From: Minwuia thermotolerans
Lineage (GTDB): Bacteria; Pseudomonadota; Alphaproteobacteria; Minwuiales; Minwuiaceae
Length of the DNA: 37,491 bases
Direction of reading: 5' to 3'
NCBI GenBank assembly: GCA_021604565.1
Contig: BQJF01000042.1
Coordinates: forward strand, 1-37,491
In this document: in pieces, positions 25,537 to 33,856 of the stretch
Layout of the letters: the number at the start of each line of letters is the position of its first letter
Position numbering within the stretch: position 1 is the first letter of the stretch
Program-made: the position numbers and the translations under genes
Notes under the pieces: model-generated
The model's input: only the letters and a program-made list of their open reading frames with translations
Told to the model about the DNA's origin: nothing
Databases searched by the model: none

Positions 25537-26196
25537 ATGGCCACACTGATACTTGGCAATCGGATCTATTCGTCCTGGTCGCTGCGCGGCTGGCTGCTGG
25601 TCCGACAGGCGGGGCTGGCGGTGGAGGAGATCGTCATTCCCCTGCGCACGCCGGACACTGCGAGCGAAATCGGCAAGCATTCACCCTCCGGCAAGGTGCC
25701 GACGCTGGTGGCCGGCGATCTGACGGTCTGGGACAGTCTGGCGATAGCGGAATATTGCGCGGAGCAGGCACCGGATGCCGGAATCTGGCCCGCCAATGCG
25801 GCGGCCCGCGCCGTGGCGCGATCGGTCTCGGCGGAGATGCATGCCGGGTTTCAGGCCCTGCGCGGGGCCTGGCCAATGAACCTGAAACGCAAGGGCCCGG
25901 CGCTCGCACCCGATGCGGCTGTCGCCGCCGACATTGCCCGGATCAGCGCCATCTGGGCCGACTGCCGGGCGCGCTTCGGTCAGGGTCGGTCCGGTGGACC
26001 ATTCCTGTTCGGCGACTGGTGCGCGGCGGATGCCATGTATGCGCCCGTGGTCAGCCGGTACGTCAGCTATGGCGCGCCGCTGGACCCGCAGGCGACGGCC
26101 TATTGCACCGCAGTGATGAACCACCCGCTGATGCGCGAATGGTCCGAACGTGCGAGCACGGAGACCTGGGCGATCAGCGACATCGACGCACTCTGA
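25537..26196 (+). CDS. Glutathione S-transferase family protein
   Basis: A 219-residue GST. The thioredoxin-like N-terminal domain has the subgroup motif NRIYSSWSLRGWL (8-20), with a serine-rich active-site region, and the conserved cis-proline in KVPTL with W-D-S following for glutathione gamma-glutamyl binding. The C-terminal helical domain contains FLFGDWCAADAMYAPV, the usual N-capping and hydrophobic staple region. The ATG at 25537 has AGGAG in front. It diverges from the ketosynthase gene and converges on echA with a strong hairpin between. Detoxification of electrophiles is likely; the substrate is not known. Confidence 0.9.
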   Translation: MATLILGNRIYSSWSLRGWLLVRQAGLAVEEIVIPLRTPDTASEIGKHSPSGKVPTLVAGDLTVWDSLAIAEYCAEQAPDAGIWPANAAARAVARSVSAEMHAGFQALRGAWPMNLKRKGPALAPDAAVAADIARISAIWADCRARFGQGRSGGPFLFGDWCAADAMYAPVVSRYVSYGAPLDPQATAYCTAVMNHPLMREWSERASTETWAISDIDAL

Positions 26197-26205
26197 GCAG
26201 GGTCG

Positions 26206-26228
26206 GGTGCCGCCCGCCGGGCGGCACC
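26206..26228. terminator. Bidirectional hairpin terminator between GST and echA
   Basis: Arms GGTGCCGCCC and GGGCGGCACC (10 bp, perfect) flank a GCC loop, between the convergent GST stop (26196) and echA stop (26242). A short TTGT follows on the plus strand. The position between convergent genes supports a shared terminator. Confidence 0.65.
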
Positions 26229-26241
26229 TTGTCCCCGCAGC

Positions 26242-27018
26242 CTACTTGTGCGTGAACTTCGGCTTCCGCTTCTCGGCGAAGGCGGCCATGCCTTCGCTCT
26301 GATCCTCGGTGGCGAAGAGGGAGTGGAACAGGCGGCGTTCGAACATCACGCCTTCGCGCATCATGCTCTCGTAGGACTTGTTCACCGCTTCCTTGGCCAT
26401 CATGACAGACGGGCGGGACAGTTCGGCGATGCGGGTGGCGACTTTCAGGGCCTCCTCCACCAGATCGTCGGAGGGGACGATGCGGCTCACCAGACCGGAA
26501 CGCTCGGCCTCCTCGGCATCCATCATGCGGGCGGTCAGCACCATCTCCATGGCCTTCGACTTGCCGACGAAGCGGGTCAGGCGCTGGGTGCCGCCGGAAC
26601 CGGGAATGACTCCCAGGTTGATCTCCGGCTGGCCGAACTTGGCACCATCACCGGCCAGGATGAAGTCGCACATCATCGCCAGCTCGCAGCCGCCGCCGAG
26701 CGCGTAGCCGTTCACCGCGGCGATGACGGGCTTGCGGCAACGGGTGACACGCTCCCAGTTCGCGGTGATGAAGTCTTCCTTGTAGGCATCCATGTAGGAC
26801 TTGGGCTGCATCTCCTTGATGTCGGCGCCCGCCGCGAAGGCCTTGACCGACCCGGTGATGACCACGCAGCCGATGGCGTCATCGGCCTCGTAGCCGTCCA
26901 GCGCCTGGGACAGTTCGTCCATAAGCTGCTTGTTCAGCGCGTTCAGCGCGTCCGGCCGGTTCAGCGTGATCAGGCCGACGGGACCGCGCGTGTCGGTCAG
27001 GATGCATCCATAGCTCAT
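26242..27018 (-). CDS. Enoyl-CoA hydratase (crotonase family)
   Basis: A 258-residue crotonase, expected to hydrate trans-2-enoyl-CoA to 3-hydroxyacyl-CoA in beta-oxidation. The oxyanion-hole residues are in [11 protein letters not shown] (about 60-70) and [11 protein letters not shown] (about 105-115). Both catalytic glutamates appear present: E within GGGCELAM and E in [19 protein letters not shown]. The sequence is close to the mitochondrial-type short-chain hydratase. Its start has GGGGAG upstream. It follows mutM and a small exported protein on the minus strand; in many alphaproteobacteria this hydratase gene sits beside rpsT and dnaA, but here a convergent GST gene lies downstream instead. 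Confidence 0.93.
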   Translation of the reverse strand: MSYGCILTDTRGPVGLITLNRPDALNALNKQLMDELSQALDGYEADDAIGCVVITGSVKAFAAGADIKEMQPKSYMDAYKEDFITANWERVTRCRKPVIAAVNGYALGGGCELAMMCDFILAGDGAKFGQPEINLGVIPGSGGTQRLTRFVGKSKAMEMVLTARMMDAEEAERSGLVSRIVPSDDLVEEALKVATRIAELSRPSVMMAKEAVNKSYESMMREGVMFERRLFHSLFATEDQSEGMAAFAEKRKPKFTHK

Positions 27019-27062
27019 TTTCAGGTCTCCCCTGGTCGTGTCAGTTGACTGTTCGGTCTGGC

Positions 27063-27410
27063 TCAGCCCTGGGGCGAAAGCCGGAAAATCACAAGTGTCT
27101 GCCCGTCGCTTCCGGTGACTGCAAGGGTCAGCGCCTCACCGTCACGCAGGAACCGGTTCGCCCCGATGGCGCGCCAGCCAAGCTCCGGCAGCACCCGCAC
27201 GTAGTACTGCTCCACCGTCGCCGCCGCAACATCGCCGCGCGCCTCCACCACCACGACACGGCCCGTGGCGGTCTCGAACACCGTACCCGCCGCGTCATCC
27301 TCCACCAGCCCTTCGGCCAGCGGAATGTCGAGCTGGTCCAGCCAGGGCTCGGCCAGGGCGCTTCCCGCGAACAGGATCAGGGACAGAAGGATCACCGAGA
27401 CCTGTTTCAT
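27063..27410 (-). CDS. Small exported protein of unknown function
   Basis: A 115-residue protein starting [22 protein letters not shown]. The first 20 residues are a classical Sec signal peptide with cleavage expected after ALA. The mature part is about 95 residues with short beta-type stretches ([32 protein letters not shown]) and no cysteine, so it is probably a small periplasmic domain. I do not recognise a named family. Its start overlaps the mutM stop by 4 bp (ATGA), and echA follows 44 bp later, so the three form one operon. The frame extends 23 codons upstream into mutM, but the signal peptide fixes the start. Confidence 0.85.
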   Translation of the reverse strand: MKQVSVILLSLILFAGSALAEPWLDQLDIPLAEGLVEDDAAGTVFETATGRVVVVEARGDVAAATVEQYYVRVLPELGWRAIGANRFLRDGEALTLAVTGSDGQTLVIFRLSPQG

Positions 27411-28237
27411 CGCTGGCACACCGGACAGTGGAAGGTTGAACGCCCCGACTGGACGATCCGGGCAATGGTGCCACGGCACTTCGGCTTGCGACAGGGCTCT
27501 CCCTCCTGCCCGTAGGCGCGGAAGTCATGCTGGAAGTATCCAAGTTCGCCGGAGGCCTGAACATAGTCGCGCAGCGTCGATCCGCCTGCCGCGATCGCCT
27601 CCGTCAGCACATCCTTGATCTCCGGCACCAGTCGCGCGGCGCGGCGGCCGGAAACGGTCATGGCCAGCCGGGTGGGGGAAATTCCGGCGCGGAACAGCGC
27701 CTCGCAGACATAGATGTTGCCCAGCCCGGCGACCACACGCTGGTCCAGCAGGGCTGCCTTGATGGGGGTGCGTTTCGTGGCGATGGCGGCGGACAGGCTG
27801 GCACCGGAAAATCCCTCGCCCAGCGGCTCCGGTCCCAGGTCGCGGAAGAAGCGATGGTCGTCCAGCGCCGCCGTCGGGCACAGATCGAAATAGCCGAAGC
27901 GGCGATGGTCCTGGAAGATCACCACGGTGCCGTCATCGACGGTGAAGACGATATGTTCGTGCGGCTGCTGGCTGTTGGGGCGCGCGTCGTGGATGTGCAT
28001 ACGCCCCGACATGCCCAGGTGGCCGATCAGGGTCTCGCCATTGTCCAGATCATACAGCAGGTACTTGGCGCGGCGGCGCATGGCCTCCACCCGGCGGCCC
28101 GTCAGGCGTGCGCCCAGATCAGGGGGCAGCGGGAAGCGCAGGTCGGGCCTGTTCACGGCCACATGGGTCAGGCGCCGCCCTGTCAGGCGACGGTCCAGCC
28201 CGCGACGAACGGTCTCTACTTCGGGAAGCTCCGGCAT
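27407..28237 (-). CDS. mutM: Formamidopyrimidine-DNA glycosylase MutM (Fpg)
   Basis: MutM removes 8-oxoguanine and formamidopyrimidines and cleaves the abasic site, in base-excision repair. It starts MPELPEVETV; the second-residue proline is the catalytic nucleophile after Met removal, which fixes the start at 28237 rather than three codons upstream. K58 (RRRAKYL) and N and R residues of the H2TH region follow the family. The C-terminal zinc finger uses C249, C254, C271 and C274, with a C-x4-C first pair often seen in alphaproteobacterial members. Length is 276. It is divergent from ubiE and coupled by 4 bp to the small exported protein. Confidence 0.97.
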   Translation of the reverse strand: MPELPEVETVRRGLDRRLTGRRLTHVAVNRPDLRFPLPPDLGARLTGRRVEAMRRRAKYLLYDLDNGETLIGHLGMSGRMHIHDARPNSQQPHEHIVFTVDDGTVVIFQDHRRFGYFDLCPTAALDDHRFFRDLGPEPLGEGFSGASLSAAIATKRTPIKAALLDQRVVAGLGNIYVCEALFRAGISPTRLAMTVSGRRAARLVPEIKDVLTEAIAAGGSTLRDYVQASGELGYFQHDFRAYGQEGEPCRKPKCRGTIARIVQSGRSTFHCPVCQR

Positions 28238-28272
28238 GGGGGGCACTGTAGCGTGGCCCCGGCGGCTCCGCT

Positions 28273-29052
28273 ATGGTGCGCGGCATGGTCGAGACACGAA
28301 ACAGCGATGGCGAATCCATGGCCTCCTTCGGCTTCCGGGAGGTGCCGGAGGCGGAGAAGGCCGGGCTCGTGGGGCAGGTCTTTCATTCCGTCGCGGCGCG
28401 CTACGACGTGATGAACGACGTGCTGTCACTGGGGGTGCACCGCATCTGGAAGGACCGGTTCGTCACCGGTCTGCGCCCCCGGGCGGGGGAGAAGGTGCTG
28501 GACCTGGCCGGCGGCACCGGCGACATCGCACGGCTGATCCACCGCCGCACCGATGGCGCGGCCCATGTGACGCTGTGCGACATCAATCCCTCCATGGTGC
28601 AGGTCGGGCGCGACCGGCTGCTGGACCAGGGCCTGTTCCGGGGCATCGACTGGACCGTGGGCGACGCGGAGGCGCTGCCGTTCAAGGACGCGCAGTTCGA
28701 CGCGGTGACCATCGCCTTCGGCATCCGCAACGTGACGCGCATCGACCTGGCACTGCGGGAGATCCGCCGTGTGCTGCGGCCCGGTGGCCGTTTCTTCTGC
28801 CTCGAATTCTCCACCGTCTCGGCGGCGGCACTGAAGCCGTTCTATGACGCCTGGTCGTTCCAGGCGATGCCGCGCATCGGCAAGATGATTGCCGACGATC
28901 CGGAGGCCTATCAGTATCTGGCGGAGAGCATCCGCCGCTTTCCTGCACCGGATGACTTTGCGGCCATGATCAGCGATGCGGGCCTGCGACGGGTCGGTTT
29001 CGACGCCCTCACAGGGGGAATTGCCGCCATCCATCGCGGCTGGCGAATCTAG
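28273..29052 (+). CDS. ubiE: Ubiquinone/menaquinone biosynthesis C-methyltransferase UbiE
   Basis: UbiE is a SAM-dependent C-methyltransferase acting on the demethylated benzoquinol ring in ubiquinone synthesis. Family motifs are FGFREVPEAEKAGLVGQVFHSVAARYDVMND near the N terminus, the SAM loop DLAGGTGDIARLI, and GIRNVTRIDLALREIRRVLRPGG. From ATG 28273 it is 259 residues; ATG 28285 and ATG 28318 are also possible, and none has a clear ribosome binding site. It ends 3 bp before ubiB, and both feed the same pathway. Confidence 0.95.
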   Translation: MVRGMVETRNSDGESMASFGFREVPEAEKAGLVGQVFHSVAARYDVMNDVLSLGVHRIWKDRFVTGLRPRAGEKVLDLAGGTGDIARLIHRRTDGAAHVTLCDINPSMVQVGRDRLLDQGLFRGIDWTVGDAEALPFKDAQFDAVTIAFGIRNVTRIDLALREIRRVLRPGGRFFCLEFSTVSAAALKPFYDAWSFQAMPRIGKMIADDPEAYQYLAESIRRFPAPDDFAAMISDAGLRRVGFDALTGGIAAIHRGWRI

Positions 29053-29055
29053 CGG

Positions 29056-30606
29056 ATGATCAGACGCCTGACCTATGTCGCGCGGTTGGTCTTCATTGCG
29101 CGGACCCTGCAGAAGCATGATGCCCTGTTCCCGCTGGAGCGGCTGGACGCGCCGCCTTTCGTGCTGCGTCTGGCACGGCTGTTCGCCGGACGGTCGCGGC
29201 GCAATCGCGACCGGCGCCCGGGGGAGCGGCTGGCCGCAGCGCTGGAGGATCTGGGGCCGTCCTTCATCAAGCTGGGGCAGGCGCTCTCCGTCCGTGCCGA
29301 CCTGCTGGGGGAAGGCATTGCCGATGATCTGGGGCGGTTGCGGGACCGCCTGCCCGAATTCAGCTTCGATGAAGCCCGCCAGACCATCGAAAGCGAACTG
29401 GAGGGCTCGCTGGAGGAGCTGTTCGTCGACTTCGGGCGCAAACCCGTTGCCGCCGCCTCCATCGCCCAGGTCCACTTCGCCACCGTCGCCACCCCGGACG
29501 GCCCCGCCAAGGTCGCGGTCAAGGTGCTGCGACCCGGCATCGAGGAAAAGCTGCAGCAGGACATGGACCTGTTCTTCTGGCTCGCCCGGATCGCGGAGCG
29601 CGCGGATCCGAAGCTGAAACGACTGCGTCCCGTGGACATTGTCCGCACCCTGCAGCAATCCGTGGCGCTGGAGATGGATCTGCGGCTGGAGGCTGCTGCC
29701 GCCGACGAGATGGGGGAGGTGTTCCAGCAGGACCCGGACTTCCGCACGCCGCTGATCGACTGGGAACGGACGGCGGGCCGTGTCATGACCATGGAACGGA
29801 TCGAGTCCGTGCCCATCGGCGACAATGCGGCTCTGGACGCTGCCGGAATCGACCGTCCGGCGCTGGCGGAGCGGGTGATCCGCATCTTCCTGCGCCAGAG
29901 CCTGGCCCACGGCTTCTTTCACGCCGACATGCACCAGGGCAACCTGTTCGTCGATCCGGACGGCACCGTGGTTGCGGTGGACTATGGAATCATGGGTCGG
30001 CTGGACCATCGCACCCGGCTGTTCATGGCAGAGATGCTGGGATCCTTCATCGCCGGGGATTATCGCCGGGCGGCGGAGGTGCATATCGCCGCCGGATACG
30101 TGCCGCCGGAGACCTCCGTTGACCTGTTCGCGCAGGCCTGCCGCTCCATCGGTGCGCCGATCCGGGGCAAGCCGGTCAGCGAGATCTCCATCGGGCGGCT
30201 GATGGCACAATTGTTCCGGGTGACCGAGACCTTCGCCATGGAGACCCGTACCGAACTGCTGCTGCTGCAGAAGACCATGGTGACGGTGGAGGGGGTGTCG
30301 CGCGGCATTGATCCGGACATCAACTTCTGGAGCGCCTCGCAACCGGTGATCGAAGGCTGGGCGCGGGACAACCTGGGGCCGGAGGCGCGGATCGCCGGTT
30401 TCATCACCGACACGCTGGACATCATGGAGAAGGTGCCGCGCCTGCTGGAGCGGGCGGAGCAGGCCTTCGACCGGATGGAGGAGGTCGAGGTGAAGGCGGC
30501 GGAAACGCCAGCGTCGGCGCCGCTTGGCTGGGCGGTGGCTGCCGGAATTGCCGGCATACTGGTGGGTCTGCTTGTGGCGTTGCTGGTCGGCGACGTTATC
30601 TGGTGA
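29056..30606 (+). CDS. ubiB: UbiB, ABC1/ADCK-family ubiquinone biosynthesis kinase-like protein
   Basis: UbiB is an atypical kinase-like ATPase needed for ubiquinone synthesis, thought to help extract or present lipid intermediates at the membrane. The 516-residue protein has the KxGQ motif in GPSFIKLGQALSVRADLL, the alanine-rich loop AAASIAQVH, the lysine of VAVKVLRPG, HADMHQGNL and VDYGIMG (catalytic loop and DFG-like Asp). A C-terminal hydrophobic region (about 488-514) fits the membrane anchor. It starts 3 bp after ubiE. Its last 11 bp overlap the 3' end of the convergent MFS gene. Usually coaBC and dut follow ubiB; here they are 23 kb away. Confidence 0.96.
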   Translation: MIRRLTYVARLVFIARTLQKHDALFPLERLDAPPFVLRLARLFAGRSRRNRDRRPGERLAAALEDLGPSFIKLGQALSVRADLLGEGIADDLGRLRDRLPEFSFDEARQTIESELEGSLEELFVDFGRKPVAAASIAQVHFATVATPDGPAKVAVKVLRPGIEEKLQQDMDLFFWLARIAERADPKLKRLRPVDIVRTLQQSVALEMDLRLEAAAADEMGEVFQQDPDFRTPLIDWERTAGRVMTMERIESVPIGDNAALDAAGIDRPALAERVIRIFLRQSLAHGFFHADMHQGNLFVDPDGTVVAVDYGIMGRLDHRTRLFMAEMLGSFIAGDYRRAAEVHIAAGYVPPETSVDLFAQACRSIGAPIRGKPVSEISIGRLMAQLFRVTETFAMETRTELLLLQKTMVTVEGVSRGIDPDINFWSASQPVIEGWARDNLGPEARIAGFITDTLDIMEKVPRLLERAEQAFDRMEEVEVKAAETPASAPLGWAVAAGIAGILVGLLVALLVGDVIW

Positions 30607-31843
30607 GCGCGTCGCGCCGGGCGCGCAGGGCGGGCTGCAGCAGGCCGAGAATCACAACACCGACGGCGACGTAGGCCACACACCCGGCGGCCAGCGCGTC
30701 GAAGCTGATCCCGGCATCCAGCAGCAGCCCGAAGCAGACAGGGGAGGCGGCGGTGGCCATCACCATCGTGGCCTGTATCAGACTGCGGATCGCGCCCAGA
30801 TGGCCGGTGCCGTGCATCTCCGCAAACACTGCCCCCATCAGGGTGAACCCGGCACCGGCGGTGGTTCCGACCAGCACCATGTAGATCAGGGCGCCCAGGG
30901 CATGATCGGTGACGATCAGGCTCAGCGCAGAGAGACCGAGCGCGGGCAGGTAGAAGGGCAGCAGCCGGATGCCGCCGACGCGGTCCACCAGGTTGCCTGC
31001 GATCAGGCTGGACAGGGCCTGGGCAATGGCGAAACCGACGAAGCAGCTCGCCAGCCATTCGAGGCTCCAGCCCTTCACCTCCGCCAGATGCACCTGATGG
31101 AAGAACAGTCCGGTGGAAATGAAGGCCGGGGCCATCATGGCAAAGACCTGCGGGTAGAAGACGGGGTCGCGCACGACCTCCGACAGGGTGCGGGACCGCG
31201 CCGGTTTGATGCCTGTCCGGATCGCATCGGTCAGTCCGGCCTGCCGCGCCGTCTCCCGCTCCGCCTGGCCGCGCAGCAGCCAGATCATCAGTGGTGCGAC
31301 CCCGACCAGCAGCACGATGCCGAACCCGCCCCAGGTCCAGCGCCAACCGATCAGGCCCAGCAGGATGACCGCCATGGGCGGAAAGATGGCCTCCCCCAGC
31401 GGATGGCCCAGTGCGGCCAGGCTGACAGCCTTGCCCCGCGCGCGGTCGAAATAGCGCGCCATGGCGATGATGGAGACATGGCTCATCAGCCCCTGTCCGG
31501 TGAGGCGAAGCATGTAGAAGACAAGGCCGAGGAAGATGGCGGAGGGGACCACCGCCGTCAGCAGGCAGGCCGCCGCCAGTCCGGCGGAGACCATCAGGGT
31601 GTAGCGGGTCAGATCGACGTGATCGATCTTCCGCCCCAGCCAGATCAGCGTCAGCCCGGCGCAGAGCGTGCCCAGTGAATAGAGCGTTCCGAAATCACCG
31701 TGGCTGAGATCGAACTCCGCCCGCCATGCCCCGCCGAACAGGGCGATGAAGAACGTCTGGCCAAAGCTGGACAGGAACGCCGCCGTGATGCCGAACGACA
31801 GGAAGCGCCGGTTGGCGGCGATGAAGGAGAGATAGGAATTCAA
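30596..31843 (-). CDS. MFS transporter
   Basis: A major facilitator superfamily permease of 415 residues with about 12 membrane segments in two halves and a central cytoplasmic loop (about 190-220, LRGQAERETARQ). Conserved features include the loop 2-3 motif GRKIDHVD, a version of the GxLaDrxGrkxxl signature, and loop 8-9 GNLVDRVGG. No ATG gives full length: the best start is TTG at 31843 (LNSYLSFIAANRRF), since later ATGs would delete the first helices. It lies 20 bp after the PECR-like dehydrogenase gene, so is probably co-transcribed. Substrate is unknown; organic acid or monocarboxylate transport would suit the neighbour. The 3' end overlaps ubiB by 11 bp on the other strand. Confidence 0.85.
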   Translation of the reverse strand: MNSYLSFIAANRRFLSFGITAAFLSSFGQTFFIALFGGAWRAEFDLSHGDFGTLYSLGTLCAGLTLIWLGRKIDHVDLTRYTLMVSAGLAAACLLTAVVPSAIFLGLVFYMLRLTGQGLMSHVSIIAMARYFDRARGKAVSLAALGHPLGEAIFPPMAVILLGLIGWRWTWGGFGIVLLVGVAPLMIWLLRGQAERETARQAGLTDAIRTGIKPARSRTLSEVVRDPVFYPQVFAMMAPAFISTGLFFHQVHLAEVKGWSLEWLASCFVGFAIAQALSSLIAGNLVDRVGGIRLLPFYLPALGLSALSLIVTDHALGALIYMVLVGTTAGAGFTLMGAVFAEMHGTGHLGAIRSLIQATMVMATAASPVCFGLLLDAGISFDALAAGCVAYVAVGVVILGLLQPALRARRDALTR

Positions 31844-31863
31844 GTATCGGTGTCCGGTCCGTC

Positions 31864-32718
31864 TCAGCGCTCGAAGTAGGCCGGGCGTCCCGCGCCCCAG
31901 TGGTCGCCCCACATGCGGGAGCCGCCATCGACATGCACGATCTCGCCGTTCATGAACTTGCCGGTCGGGCCGCCGACGAAGACCGCCGTCTCCGCCACGT
32001 CCCACAGATCCCCGACCTTCTTCATGGGATTGGAGTCCTTGAAGGTCTCCCGTCCCGCGTCGGTGTAGTTCTCGAAGCCGCTGCTGGCGATCGTGCCGAT
32101 GCCGAGGCAGTTCACCCGGATGTTGTAGGGAGCCCATTCCGTCGCCACGGTCTTCGACAGGGTGTTGACCGCGGAGCGGGAGGCCGCCGTATGGGCCATC
32201 TGCGGGATGCCGCGATCGACGCTGGCGGTGATGTTGACGATGCTGCCCGGCTGGCCCCGGTCGCGCCAGCGCTTCGCTGCGGCCTGCATCATGTACCAGG
32301 TGCCGTTCAGGTTGGTATCGATCACCGCGTTCCAGCCCTTGACGGAGAAGTCGATGGCATCCTGCGCGAACTGGCCGCCTGCGTTGTTGATCTGCAGGTC
32401 CAGACCGCCGAATCGCTCGAACGCCGCCCCCACCATCTCGTCAACGGCTTCGGCGTCGCGGATGGTGAGCGCCCGTGTCTCCACCTCCCGGCCCAGCCCG
32501 GCGATCAGCTCTGCCGTGCGGTCCAGTTTCTCGGGCTTGCGACCGCAGAGATAGAGGTTGGCACCCAGCCTGGCGAAGACGATGGCCATGGCCTTGCCGA
32601 AACCGCTGCCCGCGCCGGATACCAGCACGGTCCTGCCCGCGAACAGTCCGTCGCGGAACGACAGCGGCGTCTCCAGCATGTCGGCTTCGGTGAATCCGTA
32701 TCTTGCCTCTGTGGCCAT
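31864..32718 (-). CDS. SDR oxidoreductase of the PECR/2,4-dienoyl-CoA reductase type
   Basis: A 284-residue short-chain dehydrogenase. The cofactor motif GAGSGFG is at 35-41, and R60 after the second strand favours NADP(H). NNAGG is at 111-115 and S166 lies in VNITASVDRG. The usual Tyr-x3-Lys is absent: the aligned stretch reads T177-A-A-S-R181. Peroxisomal trans-2-enoyl-CoA reductase (PECR) and dienoyl-CoA reductases also depart from YxxxK, and the following TLSKTVATEWAPYNIRVN and TIASSGFENY resemble PECR. Reduction of an enoyl- or dienoyl-CoA double bond is the best guess. It is the first gene of a pair with the MFS transporter. Confidence 0.85.
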   Translation of the reverse strand: MATEARYGFTEADMLETPLSFRDGLFAGRTVLVSGAGSGFGKAMAIVFARLGANLYLCGRKPEKLDRTAELIAGLGREVETRALTIRDAEAVDEMVGAAFERFGGLDLQINNAGGQFAQDAIDFSVKGWNAVIDTNLNGTWYMMQAAAKRWRDRGQPGSIVNITASVDRGIPQMAHTAASRSAVNTLSKTVATEWAPYNIRVNCLGIGTIASSGFENYTDAGRETFKDSNPMKKVGDLWDVAETAVFVGGPTGKFMNGEIVHVDGGSRMWGDHWGAGRPAYFER

Positions 32719-32825
32719 GGCGTGCCCTCCCCTTCAGCATCTCCGGCTGCAAACCTATCGCCTGCGTGGGGACGCGTCTGCACGCATGAACGCGTGCCGG
32801 ATATGCCGGTGCGGCGTTGGGGGCT

Positions 32826-33839
32826 TCAGAGTTCGCGTGCGTCCAGCAACTGCCCGGTGACCAGTCCGTCCCAGTTGCGCAGCGGCGGACGGCAATGTTC
32901 GGTCATTGCGGCGCGGGTTCCGTCATCCAGCAGTCCCAGGGTTTCGAGCACCGACCAGAGGGCGGCAGCCGAGGCACGGGACGCCCCGTCCTCCGCCTTC
33001 AGCGCAATGCCGAGCTTCTGTTCCGGCAGATAGACGACATAGACACCTTCCGCCCCGGTCTTCGACAGGATGTGTCCGCCGGACGCGCGGATCAGGTCGG
33101 TATCCACCCGCTCCGTACCGCCGATCATTTCCGGGTGTGCCTGCATGGCATGACAGAGGCTGCGGCAGGCGTCCGAACGGGCCGCGCCAAGTCGCCCCGC
33201 ATCGGCTTCGGCCAGCCGCGCGGCGGCCACGGCAACCGCGCTCAATGGCAAGTTCGGGTTGGGCGCGGAACAGCCGTCGATGCCGAACGGGGTGTCGGAC
33301 AGGTCGACGCCCGCCATTTCGCCGATGGCGGCGAAGATCCGCTGCTGAACCGGATGACGCCGGTCCTGATAGTGCTGGACGGAATCGCCCAGATGCAGCG
33401 CGGTGGTCAGCATGCCGGAATGCTTGCCGGAGCAGTTGTTGTGGCGGCGCACGGGCTGCTGACCTTCGCGGATCAGCGTTGACTGGTCATCGAAGCGGCG
33501 CGGCCATTGCGGCCCGCAGGCCAGCGCATCCTCGGTCAGTCCCAGCCGTGTCAGCCACGCGCTGACCGCTCCGGTGTGAAAACCCTCGCCCTCGTGCGAG
33601 GCACAGGAAAGCGCTAGTTCAGCCGCGGACAGGCCATGGGCCTGTGCGGCGCCGCTCTCGACCAGCGGCAATGCCTGCATCGCCTTGATTGCCGAACGGG
33701 GGAATGTTGGCCTGTCGGCCTGACCAAAGACATGCGTGGCATCGCCATCAGGGCCCGCCACCACGGCATGCACCAGATGCGTGCTCTCGACCGTACCGCC
33801 ACGCGTGGCCACGATCTCGATCGGCGCTGCTTCGCTCAT
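32826..33839 (-). CDS. Asparaginase of the Rhizobium etli (thermolabile, PF06089) type
   Basis: A 337-residue protein of the R. etli asparaginase family, structurally a serine-beta-lactamase relative that hydrolyses L-asparagine to aspartate and ammonia. The expected active-site residues are visible: tandem S49 and K52 in RSAIKAMQ, C136 and K139 in NNCSGKHSGM, and D188 and C190 in GIDGCSAPN, equivalent to S48, K51, C135, K138, D187 and C189 described in the R. etli enzyme. SCASHEGE (79-86) is also typical. It starts 17 bp after the PAS_5 gene with AGGA upstream. No signal peptide, so cytosolic. Confidence 0.9.
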   Translation of the reverse strand: MSEAAPIEIVATRGGTVESTHLVHAVVAGPDGDATHVFGQADRPTFPRSAIKAMQALPLVESGAAQAHGLSAAELALSCASHEGEGFHTGAVSAWLTRLGLTEDALACGPQWPRRFDDQSTLIREGQQPVRRHNNCSGKHSGMLTTALHLGDSVQHYQDRRHPVQQRIFAAIGEMAGVDLSDTPFGIDGCSAPNPNLPLSAVAVAAARLAEADAGRLGAARSDACRSLCHAMQAHPEMIGGTERVDTDLIRASGGHILSKTGAEGVYVVYLPEQKLGIALKAEDGASRASAAALWSVLETLGLLDDGTRAAMTEHCRPPLRNWDGLVTGQLLDAREL

Positions 33840-33856
33840 GTCCTGTTGTCCCGGCG

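Noticed and set aside
28426..30342. 638-codon minus-strand frame
   Set aside because: Antisense to ubiE and ubiB; shadow of GC-rich codons.
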